Source: an uncultured Christensenellaceae bacterium (lineage in GTDB: Bacteria > Bacillota > Clostridia > Christensenellales > UBA3700). Taken from it: a DNA stretch of 64,000 bases. Below the pieces are notes generated by a model. It did not search any database and had not been told where the DNA came from. It worked only from the letters and a program-made list of their open reading frames with translations. Below, piece by piece: positions 55,440 through 63,639 of this stretch (its first letter is position 1; every line of letters starts with the position of its first letter). Both the position numbers and the translations under genes were made by a program. The stretch spans positions 149,189 to 213,188 of the forward strand of contig CALWKS010000004.1 of the NCBI GenBank assembly GCA_944381325.1. The letters run 5' to 3'.

Positions 55440-56942
55440 ATGCAAAAATACGTAAAAGGTAAAGAGAAATTTTCATACGGTTTCGCCGCAATAGGCAGTT
55501 TTATGATAGCCAACGTAATAGCAAGCTATCTTTCGTATTTCCTCACGGATATACTTCTGGTATCCACAGCTTTCGTATCAGTCCTTATGACCGTTGCGAG
55601 AATATGGGATATGCTCAACGACCCTCTGATGGGCGTCCTGATAGACAGAACTAAAACTCCGCAAGGCAAGATGAGACCTTATATAAAGGCAGGTGCTTTT
55701 TTGATTTTTTTCGTATCCGTGTTTATGTTCCTGCCTATTTCAGACGCAAATCCTGTTCTGAAGATGGTCTTTGCAACGGTTATGTACCTTGCTTTCGACA
55801 CTGCTTACACTGTTGTGGACGTACCTTTCATGGGGCTTATGAGCATAGCAACACCCGATGACAAAGAAAGATCTTCTCTTCTTTCGTTCTACGTTACGCT
55901 GGGCTCTTTCGGCACTGTGGCGACAATACTTCTGCTGCCGATCTTCCAGTCTTTTCTGCCTGAGAAATGGGTTTACTTCGCCCTCGCTCTCTGCGTGGGA
56001 ATAATCGCCTTTGCGGGATATATGTCTCTTTATAAAAATTCAAAAGAAAGATATTCTTCTCAGACTGAAAAAATCTCGATAAAGGATATGTTCAAGACTG
56101 CGGCTCAGAACAAACCTATGGTGCTGACGTTGCTGACATCAATGCTGGCTTCTCCCCGTTATCTGCTTATGCTGTCAGCGGCATATATCTCAACTTACGT
56201 GATCAAAATCCCCGGAATGAGTTCGGGCACGGTGCTCGTGCTTCTCTACGTGGTAGTCGGCGCGGGAATGTTCGCGGGAATACTTCTCACTCCTCCCGTT
56301 TACAAACGCATAGGATTCAAACGCACGACGCTGCTGTTCGGCTCAATAGGCGGCGTATGTCTTGCCCTTGCATTCTTTATAGGCAAAGCAAATTACTACG
56401 CGGCGATGCCGTTCATGACTCTAGGCGGGCTGGGACTCGGCGCATACAACACACTGCCATATCCTATGGTCGGCGACAGCCTGAACTACCTTGAGTGGAA
56501 GACGGGCAAAAGAATGGAAGGCGTATGCTTCAGCTGGAACTCGTTCGTAACCAAATTCAACAACGCCGCAGCGGCTATCCTTCTTTCAGTCGGACTTGTC
56601 GTTTTCAAATTCGTTCAGCCGGTAGTTCCGGGCGAACCTCTCGAGCAGTCAGAACTCACTATTACAGGTCTGTACGCACTCGTAACTCTTATTCCTGCAA
56701 TTTCTTTCTTCATATCTCTTGTCCCGGCGGCTCTGAACAGTTATACTGGAAAGAGAAGGGAGTTTATTCAGGAAGAACTGGCAAAGAGAAAATCTGCTAC
56801 AGAAAACGCTCTTGCGCCTGTCCTTGCGGATACCTGCCCTGAAAACAGTGAAACTCCCGTTGAAGCAGAAGCAAATATTTCTGATGCGGCAAGCAGTTAT
56901 GCAGACAGTAGCGCGACAACGGCAAGCGAGGTGTCAAGATGA
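55440..56942 (+). CDS. GPH-family sugar symporter
   Basis: 500 residues, about twelve transmembrane helices. Early DPLMGVLIDRTKTPQGKMRP is the signature loop of the GPH family (Asp residues for cation binding), and YLEWKTGKRMEGVCFSWNSF is the second family motif. The C-terminal tail is Ala/Ser/Glu-rich and low complexity. A TATAAT lies at 55409-55414 with a poor -35. First gene of a three-gene operon; its stop overlaps the phosphoesterase start as ATGA. Confidence 0.92.
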   Translation: MQKYVKGKEKFSYGFAAIGSFMIANVIASYLSYFLTDILLVSTAFVSVLMTVARIWDMLNDPLMGVLIDRTKTPQGKMRPYIKAGAFLIFFVSVFMFLPISDANPVLKMVFATVMYLAFDTAYTVVDVPFMGLMSIATPDDKERSSLLSFYVTLGSFGTVATILLLPIFQSFLPEKWVYFALALCVGIIAFAGYMSLYKNSKERYSSQTEKISIKDMFKTAAQNKPMVLTLLTSMLASPRYLLMLSAAYISTYVIKIPGMSSGTVLVLLYVVVGAGMFAGILLTPPVYKRIGFKRTTLLFGSIGGVCLALAFFIGKANYYAAMPFMTLGGLGLGAYNTLPYPMVGDSLNYLEWKTGKRMEGVCFSWNSFVTKFNNAAAAILLSVGLVVFKFVQPVVPGEPLEQSELTITGLYALVTLIPAISFFISLVPAALNSYTGKRREFIQEELAKRKSATENALAPVLADTCPENSETPVEAEANISDAASSYADSSATTASEVSR

Positions 56943-58219
56943 AAATCCATTGCGATTACAAAACGGTTACGATGATAAAGCCGCCCGTAGTCGGAGTTAT
57001 CTCCGACAGTCAGCTCTCGCCCTTTTCCTGGAAGAATAACCGTACTTTTGAGCGCAATCTGATAAAATCTCTTCAGATGCTCAAAAACAGCGGTTGCAAT
57101 ATGATAATATTTGCGGGAGATATCTGCAATATCGCCAACTTTTACGCATACCGCAGATTCAAGAACGCGTTCAAACTCGTTTTCGGCGTAAAGCCCCCTC
57201 TCCTTCAGATCATAATGGGAAATCACGATTACTTCCCCGCGTTTACGTCCAAATGGAAAAAGCGTTTTATGTTCGAGACCTACCTCGGATGCAAACCATA
57301 CTCTCACTACGTCGTAAACGGATATCACTTTATAGGCGTATCTCCCGACTGCCGCAAACAGCGCAACGGCTATTCAGAAGTCCTCGAATGGCTGGATAAC
57401 GAACTTGCGGAAGCGGTTGCTGACTCAGGCAACAAGCCCGTATTCGTAACCACTCACAACAACGCGGAAAATACCGTATACGGCTCAGACGTTTACGGAG
57501 ATATCAAACTGGGCAAAGTGCTTGCGAAATATCCCAGCGTAGTAAACTTCGGCGGACACACTCACTTCCCTATGGTGGACGAACGCTCTATCCATCAGAG
57601 AGATTTCACCTCTTTAAACACTCAGTCCACCTCTTACGTTGAACTTGAAAAAGGCAAGGTCAACGGCTCAGTGCCGCCCAATCCTCACATTTCGCCTATG
57701 GGTTATGTGCTTAAATTTCATGAAGATAAAATTGATATCCTCAGAATGAACGCAGGCACGGGCACAGAAGAAAAAGAAAATATGCGCTGGTCTCTGCCTA
57801 CCGAGATCTCAAAAGACAAATTCGTATATACAGACGACAGATTCGATATATCTAACGCAACCGACGAAGATTATCCCGTCATGCCCGCTATCTACGGCAG
57901 AAGCGAAAAAATCGGTATGCGCGCTTATCTTATTTTTGAAAAAGGAGAAGACAAAGACTTCGTGCACAGCTACCGCGTAGAGTTCAGCGACGGAAAAGTC
58001 CAGTACTATTTCAGCGACTTCTACAAGGGACTTTCCAACCCCAACAAAGAGGTAGTCCTGCCCGTCTACGAAAAAGCGGCTGGAGTTTACGACGTTGAAA
58101 TACGCGCCGTAAATTCAAAAGGACTTGAAAGCAAAACTGCTACGAGGATTTGCGACGTCCGCGTACCCGGCTACCGCAGGTATCCGCTCATCTTCGCGCC
58201 CGACGTAAAATATTTCTGA
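56939..58219 (+). CDS. Calcineurin-like metallophosphoesterase
   Basis: 426 residues without a signal peptide. Metal motifs in order: SDSQ (motif I; usually D-x-H), FAGDICN (GD), IMGNHDYF (GNHD), VTTHNNAEN and FGGHTHFP (GHxH). Residues after about 240 form a beta-rich C-terminal domain. It is coupled to the GPH symporter and followed after one base by a HAD phosphatase, so it may act on an imported phosphorylated sugar or nucleotide; substrate unknown. The Gln in motif I recurs in some subfamilies. Confidence 0.87.
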   Translation: MKIHCDYKTVTMIKPPVVGVISDSQLSPFSWKNNRTFERNLIKSLQMLKNSGCNMIIFAGDICNIANFYAYRRFKNAFKLVFGVKPPLLQIIMGNHDYFPAFTSKWKKRFMFETYLGCKPYSHYVVNGYHFIGVSPDCRKQRNGYSEVLEWLDNELAEAVADSGNKPVFVTTHNNAENTVYGSDVYGDIKLGKVLAKYPSVVNFGGHTHFPMVDERSIHQRDFTSLNTQSTSYVELEKGKVNGSVPPNPHISPMGYVLKFHEDKIDILRMNAGTGTEEKENMRWSLPTEISKDKFVYTDDRFDISNATDEDYPVMPAIYGRSEKIGMRAYLIFEKGEDKDFVHSYRVEFSDGKVQYYFSDFYKGLSNPNKEVVLPVYEKAAGVYDVEIRAVNSKGLESKTATRICDVRVPGYRRYPLIFAPDVKYF

Positions 58220-58220
58220 T

Positions 58221-58898
58221 ATGAAACCTTACAATCTTTTAACGGCAAAAGCGTTTATATTCGACCTTGACGGCACCCTGCTTGACTCTATGCCCGTATG
58301 GGACAGAGTTTATTCTGCTCCCTTCAAACAATACGACATTGACGTCCCCGAAGGCTATCTTATCAAGGTCAACCATATGAGCCTTGACGACTGCGTAAAA
58401 TATACGCTTGAGAACACTCCTCTGTCCTGCGACGGAGAGACTTTGCTTGCAATATGGAGAAGCTATTGCGAAAAAGCGTATTTCGAAGAGATCCCTCTCA
58501 AAGACGGCGCAAGAGAGCTTCTGGATTTTCTGCACTCAAAAGGGATAAAACTTGCGATTGCGACCGCTTTGCCGTATTATCTCTTTCTGCCTTGTCTTAA
58601 AAGACTGGGGATCTATCAGCTGTTTGATTATTTTGTCTCTACCGACGACGTATCGCACGGAAAGGACAGCCCCGAGGTCTATCTGAAAGCCGCCGAAAAA
58701 CTCGGTTTACAGCCGTCAGACTGCACCGTAGCCGAAGACAGTCATATAGGAATAGCCAGCGCGAAAACTGCGGGCTTCGTTACTCTGGGCGTCTATGACA
58801 AAGCTTCTGAAAAATACTCGGGCTACGTAAAAGAAAACTCTGATTATTATGTCGAAAATCTCCGTGAAGTCATAGATATTTTCAAAAACCGCGGCTGA
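58221..58898 (+). CDS. HAD-superfamily phosphatase (beta-phosphoglucomutase-like)
   Basis: 225 residues. HAD motif I FDLDGTLLDSMPVWD (nucleophile Asp and acid/base Asp), motif II IATAL (Thr), motif III Lys in HGKDSPEVYL, motif IV VAEDSHIGIASAKTAG. The cap is the helical C1 type (residues about 20-90), so it is a sugar-phosphatase or phosphomutase. Third gene of the GPH operon; a role in processing the imported sugar is plausible. Confidence 0.9.
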   Translation: MKPYNLLTAKAFIFDLDGTLLDSMPVWDRVYSAPFKQYDIDVPEGYLIKVNHMSLDDCVKYTLENTPLSCDGETLLAIWRSYCEKAYFEEIPLKDGARELLDFLHSKGIKLAIATALPYYLFLPCLKRLGIYQLFDYFVSTDDVSHGKDSPEVYLKAAEKLGLQPSDCTVAEDSHIGIASAKTAGFVTLGVYDKASEKYSGYVKENSDYYVENLREVIDIFKNRG

Positions 58899-58942
58899 CA
58901 ACGTCTGTTTAAAAAAATCGACTTGATTTGTAAATATTTCCG

Positions 58943-58968
58943 TCCGCCGATACGTCGGCGGATTTTTT
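58943..58968 (+). terminator. Terminator of the GPH-phosphatase operon
   Basis: TCCGCCGA / TCGGCGGA stem with TACG loop followed by TTTTTT. Confidence 0.88.
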
Positions 58969-59040
58969 AAAAATCGCTTTCATGTTCTCCCTTTTTATCT
59001 GATTTTCTAGCAATAAGCAACTCTTTTACCGAATAAGATG

Positions 59041-59069
59041 TTGAAAAAGATGTCTTTCGCTGATAGAAT
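59041..59069 (+). promoter_or_regulatory. Promoter of membrane HTH regulator 2
   Basis: TTGAAA (59041-59046), 17-bp spacer, TAGAAT (59064-59069). The block is almost identical to the promoter of regulator 3 (60828-60856), including the spacer AAGATGTCT-Y-T-Y-GCTG. The leader is about 87 nt. Confidence 0.65.
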
Positions 59070-59162
59070 TTAGTTGCAAGAAGGACGAGCATACTCCGTT
59101 TAAGACAATTTTCCGTCTTTACAATTCTGCCGTCTTGCAATAAAAAGAAGGAGTGTTTTTTT

Positions 59163-60617
59163 ATGGAAAAACAAACTGTCGGACAATTCCTTTCAGCGCT
59201 CAGAAGAAGCAACGGATTCACTCAGCAGGATATAGCTGAAAAGCTGGGCGTTTCAAACAAAACGGTCAGCTGTTGGGAAAGAGACGCATATTCTCCCGAC
59301 ATATCGGTAATACCTGCGCTTGCGGAAATTTACGGAGTTACCTGCGACGAAATCTTAAGAGCGAGACGCTCTCCCTCCGCCGTCGTTTCTGAAGGAGCAA
59401 GCAACAATTCCTCTGAAGAAAGATCTGAAAAAGAAGCTTCTGCCGTTTTCAGACACAAAGCCGAGTCTTACGAAAATTCTCAGAAAATCGCAATTTCATC
59501 GGTATTATTCGCTTCCTTAACGGCAATCGTCATCTCTTTTATTGTAGAACAATACACAGGCATAAGACTTTTGGCTTTTTCAATAGCCGCACCCGTTGTC
59601 TTTATATCCTGTTTCGTTCTTATAATAGTTAATTACAGACTTAATTTCGCTCTGTCTGACGATAAGCGCGCTTTCGAATATAAAAAGCGTATGTTCAGGC
59701 GCAAGAATAAAGCTCTCAACACACTCGTTATTTTATTTGCCGCGCTTCTTCCTTACGGTATTTATATTAACTACAATTTCAAATACTATCTGTTTTCGGT
59801 CGCCTTCGCTGTCGTCGCATGTATGATAGTAACGGTTGCAGAACTTTCAAGACGGGTTAAAAAGCCACAATATTACTCTCCTCTTCCCGTCAAGTCAAGA
59901 AAAGCCCTGCTCACGCTGTCTGTTATATTGTTCGTCGCCGCTCTTGCAAGCACTTTCGCATACGGAACGACTCTCCCCAAAAGATATGAGATCGTCTACG
60001 GCGAAGACCAGGTCGTGATCTGCAAGAGTTTGGACGAACTGACTGAACTTCTTGAAAGAAGAACTCTTCCCGATTGCTATAAAGAAGTCAAAGTCATTGT
60101 TGAAGGCAATACCAATAACATAATAGAATACGAAGTCTCCCCCAACGATTTCAACGAGAGAGATCTTATGCTTTATCCGACGCGTTCTATAAACTCAGAT
60201 GACAACGGGCAGTCTATACGAGTTGTTATTTCTTATCCCGTATGGAACGTTGATTATGAATACAGAGATCCTGAAAGCGGAGAAAAAAAGACAGGAACGA
60301 AAAGCATCTGCGTTTATAACGAAAACTATCAGACGTCCTATCGCATAAACAGATCTGACAAATCTTATGAAGTTCACACTCTGACAGACCTGAGTACCCC
60401 GCCATATTCTGTAGCCTTGGACAACAGCAACGATTACTGGCAGATGCTTTTCGGCGCGGTAGCCGCGGCAATAGCCTTCTCTGTGCTCGGCATAACGTAT
60501 GCGGCGGTACGCATCCACTTTAAAAAGCATAATAAAATCAACACGGACGCAGAAAAAACCGACGAAGCGGCTTGTGAGGATCGAGAAGGCGGAGAACGTT
60601 CAGAGATAGCCTCCTGA
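59163..60617 (+). CDS. Membrane-anchored Cro/C1-HTH regulator (paralogue 2)
   Basis: 484 residues. HTH at about 5-62 (FTQQDIAEKLGVSNKTVSCWE). Transmembrane segments near 109-130, 138-158, 186-203, 207-227, 248-267 and about 420-440; the outside domain between the last two (about 268-418) starts with TLPKRYEIVYGED and contains SYPVWNVDYEYRDP. The cytoplasmic tail is Glu/Lys-rich. Same plan as 60879-62351 and 51324-52658. AAGGAG lies a little upstream of the ATG. Target genes are unknown; it is flanked by terminators and probably monocistronic. Confidence 0.85.
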   Translation: MEKQTVGQFLSALRRSNGFTQQDIAEKLGVSNKTVSCWERDAYSPDISVIPALAEIYGVTCDEILRARRSPSAVVSEGASNNSSEERSEKEASAVFRHKAESYENSQKIAISSVLFASLTAIVISFIVEQYTGIRLLAFSIAAPVVFISCFVLIIVNYRLNFALSDDKRAFEYKKRMFRRKNKALNTLVILFAALLPYGIYINYNFKYYLFSVAFAVVACMIVTVAELSRRVKKPQYYSPLPVKSRKALLTLSVILFVAALASTFAYGTTLPKRYEIVYGEDQVVICKSLDELTELLERRTLPDCYKEVKVIVEGNTNNIIEYEVSPNDFNERDLMLYPTRSINSDDNGQSIRVVISYPVWNVDYEYRDPESGEKKTGTKSICVYNENYQTSYRINRSDKSYEVHTLTDLSTPPYSVALDNSNDYWQMLFGAVAAAIAFSVLGITYAAVRIHFKKHNKINTDAEKTDEAACEDREGGERSEIAS

Positions 60618-60655
60618 CACAACTTCCTTCAATAATTTCTGCCATCCGATCTGAA

Positions 60656-60685
60656 AATACGGGGTGAATTCATCCCGTATTTTTT
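60656..60685 (+). terminator. Terminator of regulator 2
   Basis: AATACGGG / CCCGTATT arms around a short near-palindromic centre, followed by TTTTTT. Confidence 0.8.
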
Positions 60686-60827
60686 ATCGCATTTTCTTTT
60701 TATATACTCTGCTCTTCCTACTTTTTTGTTTATTCTTCGCCTCATGTTTTATTAATTCTATTCAGAAGAATTTATTGTGACAAATCGACAATTCTAAAGT
60801 TGTCAGACATTTTTACCGTCTATGTTA

Positions 60828-60856
60828 TTGAAAAAGATGTCTCTTGCTGTTAGACT
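60828..60856 (+). promoter_or_regulatory. Promoter of membrane HTH regulator 3
   Basis: TTGAAA (60828-60833), 17-bp spacer AAGATGTCTCTTGCTGT, TAGACT (60851-60856); near-copy of the regulator 2 promoter. The leader is only about 16 nt. Confidence 0.65.
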
Positions 60857-60878
60857 TAAAGCATAAAAGGAGCGTTTT

Positions 60879-62351
60879 ATGGAAAAACAGACTATCGGAC
60901 AATTCCTGTCCGCACTCAGAAGAAGCAACGGCTACACTCAACAGGAAGTTGCAGAAAAACTGGGGGTTTCCAACAAGACCGTAAGTTGTTGGGAAAGGGA
61001 TTCTTCTTATCCCGACATATCTATGATACCTGCCCTGGCAGAACTATACGGCGTCACATGCGACGAGATTTTAAGGGCAAAGCGTTTGCCCGCAAAAGAA
61101 GAAAAGCCGCAGGACGATAAGGCTCAGATTGCGGCGGAAAAAGCTGAAAAAGAAGCGTCCGCCGTATTTGCGAATATGCTGGCAAAGTATGATAATTCTC
61201 ATAAGATAGCCGTGTCGATTGCGATATTCACGACGTTTCTGGCGATACTGATATCTTATTTCGTAACATATCTGTTCAACAATCTTTTTGCGAGCTTTTT
61301 TGTTCCGTCAATTATTCTCATAGCTACTCTGTTTGCACTGAGTCTGGTGCAATACAGGCTCAACTTTGCCATACCCGTCGATAAAAGAACTTTGGCTGTA
61401 AGGAAAAGAATATACCTGAGAAAAACGCGCGCCTGCGACTTTATAGTCCTTGTGCTGGTATATTATCTGCCGCTTACCGGAAGTTATCCGTCGTTTTCTT
61501 TTTATATAGCTTACGGCATCGCGTGCGTTGTGATCACCTTCTTTATCATTCTGATTTTGCAGCAATTCAGAAAAATAAACCATCCTGAATTTTACGAAGT
61601 AAAAGAAAAAACTTATATAAACAAAAAAATTATTGCATTTATCTGTGTTTTCTTAATATCTCTCACATCCGCAGCGGTTTTCGATTTTTGCATTAAAAGA
61701 CAACCGTTGCCCGAAAAATATTACGGCGGCTCGAAAGCCTTTGTTGAAAATCTTGAAAATCTCGAAACCAGGCTTACTCACAGCGACCTTCCCGAAAAAT
61801 ATCAGTTTGCCAACTACGTCCCCAGCGTTACCGATCAGTACGAAGAATACAGGTATTACGTCAAGGCGACCGAATATGATGAAGACGACCTTTACGGCTA
61901 TATCAATTATACGATAACGGGCAATCTTACCGACGAATATTTTTCAGTTTATATCATGTACCCTGTATGGACGGTCAAATATTACGAAAAAGATCCGCTT
62001 ACGGGCGACGCGATAGAAAAATACAAAAAAATCACCGTATACAACTCAAAATACAGCAAAGCCTTTCTAAAAAGCAATCCTGACGGAACTTTTTATTTGA
62101 GCTCTTTCGATTCTGAGAATACGACACAGTTAAAAGAATACAGAGACAGAGAATACACTCTTAAATTCGGTACTTTCATCGCCGTATTGACTTTAATAAT
62201 CTTCTGTGTGATCAACATGGCGATCAATGAATACGAAAAAAGCAAAAATGAAAAGTACAAGAAAAAGCCCGTCTGTCTTATAACTCCCGAAGCAAACAAA
62301 GATACAACAAAAGCGGATGGAGAAGTCTCTGACGATGATAAAGAAAAATGA
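60879..62351 (+). CDS. Membrane-anchored Cro/C1-HTH regulator (paralogue 3)
   Basis: 490 residues. HTH at about 5-62 (YTQQEVAEKLGVSNKTVSCWE), about six transmembrane segments, and an outside domain between the last two (about 275-430) with IMYPVWTVKYYEKDP, clearly related to the SYPVWNVDYEYRDP strand of paralogue 2. AAAGGAG precedes the ATG. It lies in tandem with paralogue 2 and shares its promoter sequence, so the pair arose by duplication of the whole unit. Ligand and targets unknown. Confidence 0.85.
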   Translation: MEKQTIGQFLSALRRSNGYTQQEVAEKLGVSNKTVSCWERDSSYPDISMIPALAELYGVTCDEILRAKRLPAKEEKPQDDKAQIAAEKAEKEASAVFANMLAKYDNSHKIAVSIAIFTTFLAILISYFVTYLFNNLFASFFVPSIILIATLFALSLVQYRLNFAIPVDKRTLAVRKRIYLRKTRACDFIVLVLVYYLPLTGSYPSFSFYIAYGIACVVITFFIILILQQFRKINHPEFYEVKEKTYINKKIIAFICVFLISLTSAAVFDFCIKRQPLPEKYYGGSKAFVENLENLETRLTHSDLPEKYQFANYVPSVTDQYEEYRYYVKATEYDEDDLYGYINYTITGNLTDEYFSVYIMYPVWTVKYYEKDPLTGDAIEKYKKITVYNSKYSKAFLKSNPDGTFYLSSFDSENTTQLKEYRDREYTLKFGTFIAVLTLIIFCVINMAINEYEKSKNEKYKKKPVCLITPEANKDTTKADGEVSDDDKEK

Positions 62352-62420
62352 TTGCCGTCTTTAAAAATTAAGATAAGTATTGATTTATTAAGCGTATTTC
62401 ACTTCAAAATACAACTCAAA

Positions 62421-62450
62421 AAATACGGGGCTTTCTGCCCCGTATTTTTT
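62421..62450. terminator. Bidirectional terminator
   Basis: AAATACGGGGC / GCCCCGTATTT stem with 5-nt loop and T-tracts on both strands, between convergent genes. Confidence 0.85.
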
Positions 62451-62481
62451 TATAGTTGTGTTTGCATTTTACCGCAATAAA

Positions 62482-63636
62482 TTATTCGAGACCTGCGGGA
62501 ACGATAAGTTCCATATCTGAATCGGGATAAGAACAGCAAGGATGGATATATCCGAACTTGAGGTCGGCAAGTCTTCTCTTATCCGCGCCCGCAATGCTGA
62601 ATTTGCCCGACACAAGTTTGCTGTGGCAAAAACCGCAACCGCCTGCGCGGCACTTTGACGGAACTTTGAGTCCCGCTCTCTCCATAGCTACAAGCACGGT
62701 TTCACGACTGTCTGCCTTGACGGTGTAAACCTGATCTCTGATATGAACGGTAAGCGTGTACTCCGTTTTCTTTACGTCTCTTGAAGCTACGCAGTTAGCC
62801 TCCTTCTTGACGCGTTTGCCGCCGATGCCCATTGCCGCAAGCTCTTTGTCGAGGAACGCATACATTGCCTGAGGACCGCAGGCCATTACTGTATACTTTT
62901 CAGGCGCATATTTTGCAATGAGTTCTTTGGATATAAATCCGTTTTCATACTTAGCGCTCTTTTCGTCGCTGAGAACGTATACGACTTTGAACTTGTCTGA
63001 AACGAGTGCGTCCAGTTCTTTCTTGAATACAAGATCCTTTTCTGTGCGCGCGCCGTAAAGCAGTATCAGCTTGAATTCTTCGCTGCCCTCTTTGAGCGCC
63101 TGAGCCATTGAGTAGAACGGAGTTATGCCGCTGCCGCCCGCAACGCCGATGACAACCTCTTCGTCCTTTATTCCCTCATAGTGGAACTGACCTGACGGAT
63201 CGCCTATCGTCATTTCGTCGCCGACTTTCGCGTTGTCAAAAAGCCAGTTGCTGAAGAAGCCCGCCTTCTTTACGGTAACGGAAAGCTTGCCCTCTCTGAG
63301 CGCCTTTAGCGGCGATGAAGAGATCGCGTAAGGTCTGTTGACTACAGAGCCGTCCACGTTTGCGGTAAGCTCAACGTACTGACCTGCGCGGAAAAACATC
63401 TTTCTCGAAAGCTCAAAAGTGTAAGTCTTTGTATCTGCCGTCTCGAGCTTTATATCGACGAGCTTTGCCTTCTGATTGCCGGGGTGCAATATTTTCGCCG
63501 TTTCGTTGACCTTATAGGTCTTGGGAAGCGGAGTCGTGCTTGCCGCGTCGAATGCCGCGCGACGGTTGGGAACGAGCTTCTTGAAACGGAGCAAATCCAT
63601 AAATCCGAATATCTGTTTTTTAAACTTGAACGCCAT
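62482..63636 (-). CDS. Flavin/NAD reductase with C-terminal [2Fe-2S] ferredoxin domain
   Basis: 384 residues. FAD domain with RPYAISSSP (about residues 105-113), NAD(P) domain with GVAGGSGITPFYSM, and a C-terminal plant-type [2Fe-2S] domain with CRAGGCGFC and a last Cys in HPCCSYP. The domain order FAD-NAD-2Fe2S is that of phthalate-dioxygenase-reductase-like and Hcr-type reductases. It shuttles electrons between NAD(P)H and a partner. The upstream gene (63640 onward) is a flavoprotein three bases away, the likely partner. Confidence 0.9.
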   Translation of the reverse strand: MAFKFKKQIFGFMDLLRFKKLVPNRRAAFDAASTTPLPKTYKVNETAKILHPGNQKAKLVDIKLETADTKTYTFELSRKMFFRAGQYVELTANVDGSVVNRPYAISSSPLKALREGKLSVTVKKAGFFSNWLFDNAKVGDEMTIGDPSGQFHYEGIKDEEVVIGVAGGSGITPFYSMAQALKEGSEEFKLILLYGARTEKDLVFKKELDALVSDKFKVVYVLSDEKSAKYENGFISKELIAKYAPEKYTVMACGPQAMYAFLDKELAAMGIGGKRVKKEANCVASRDVKKTEYTLTVHIRDQVYTVKADSRETVLVAMERAGLKVPSKCRAGGCGFCHSKLVSGKFSIAGADKRRLADLKFGYIHPCCSYPDSDMELIVPAGLE

Positions 63637-63639
63637 ATA

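Noticed and set aside
62482..63636. Missing E3 (rfbI/ddhD) reductase for RfbH
   Set aside because: Domain order is FAD-NAD-2Fe2S rather than 2Fe2S-FAD-NAD, and it is coupled to another flavoprotein 40 kb away from the CDP-sugar genes.
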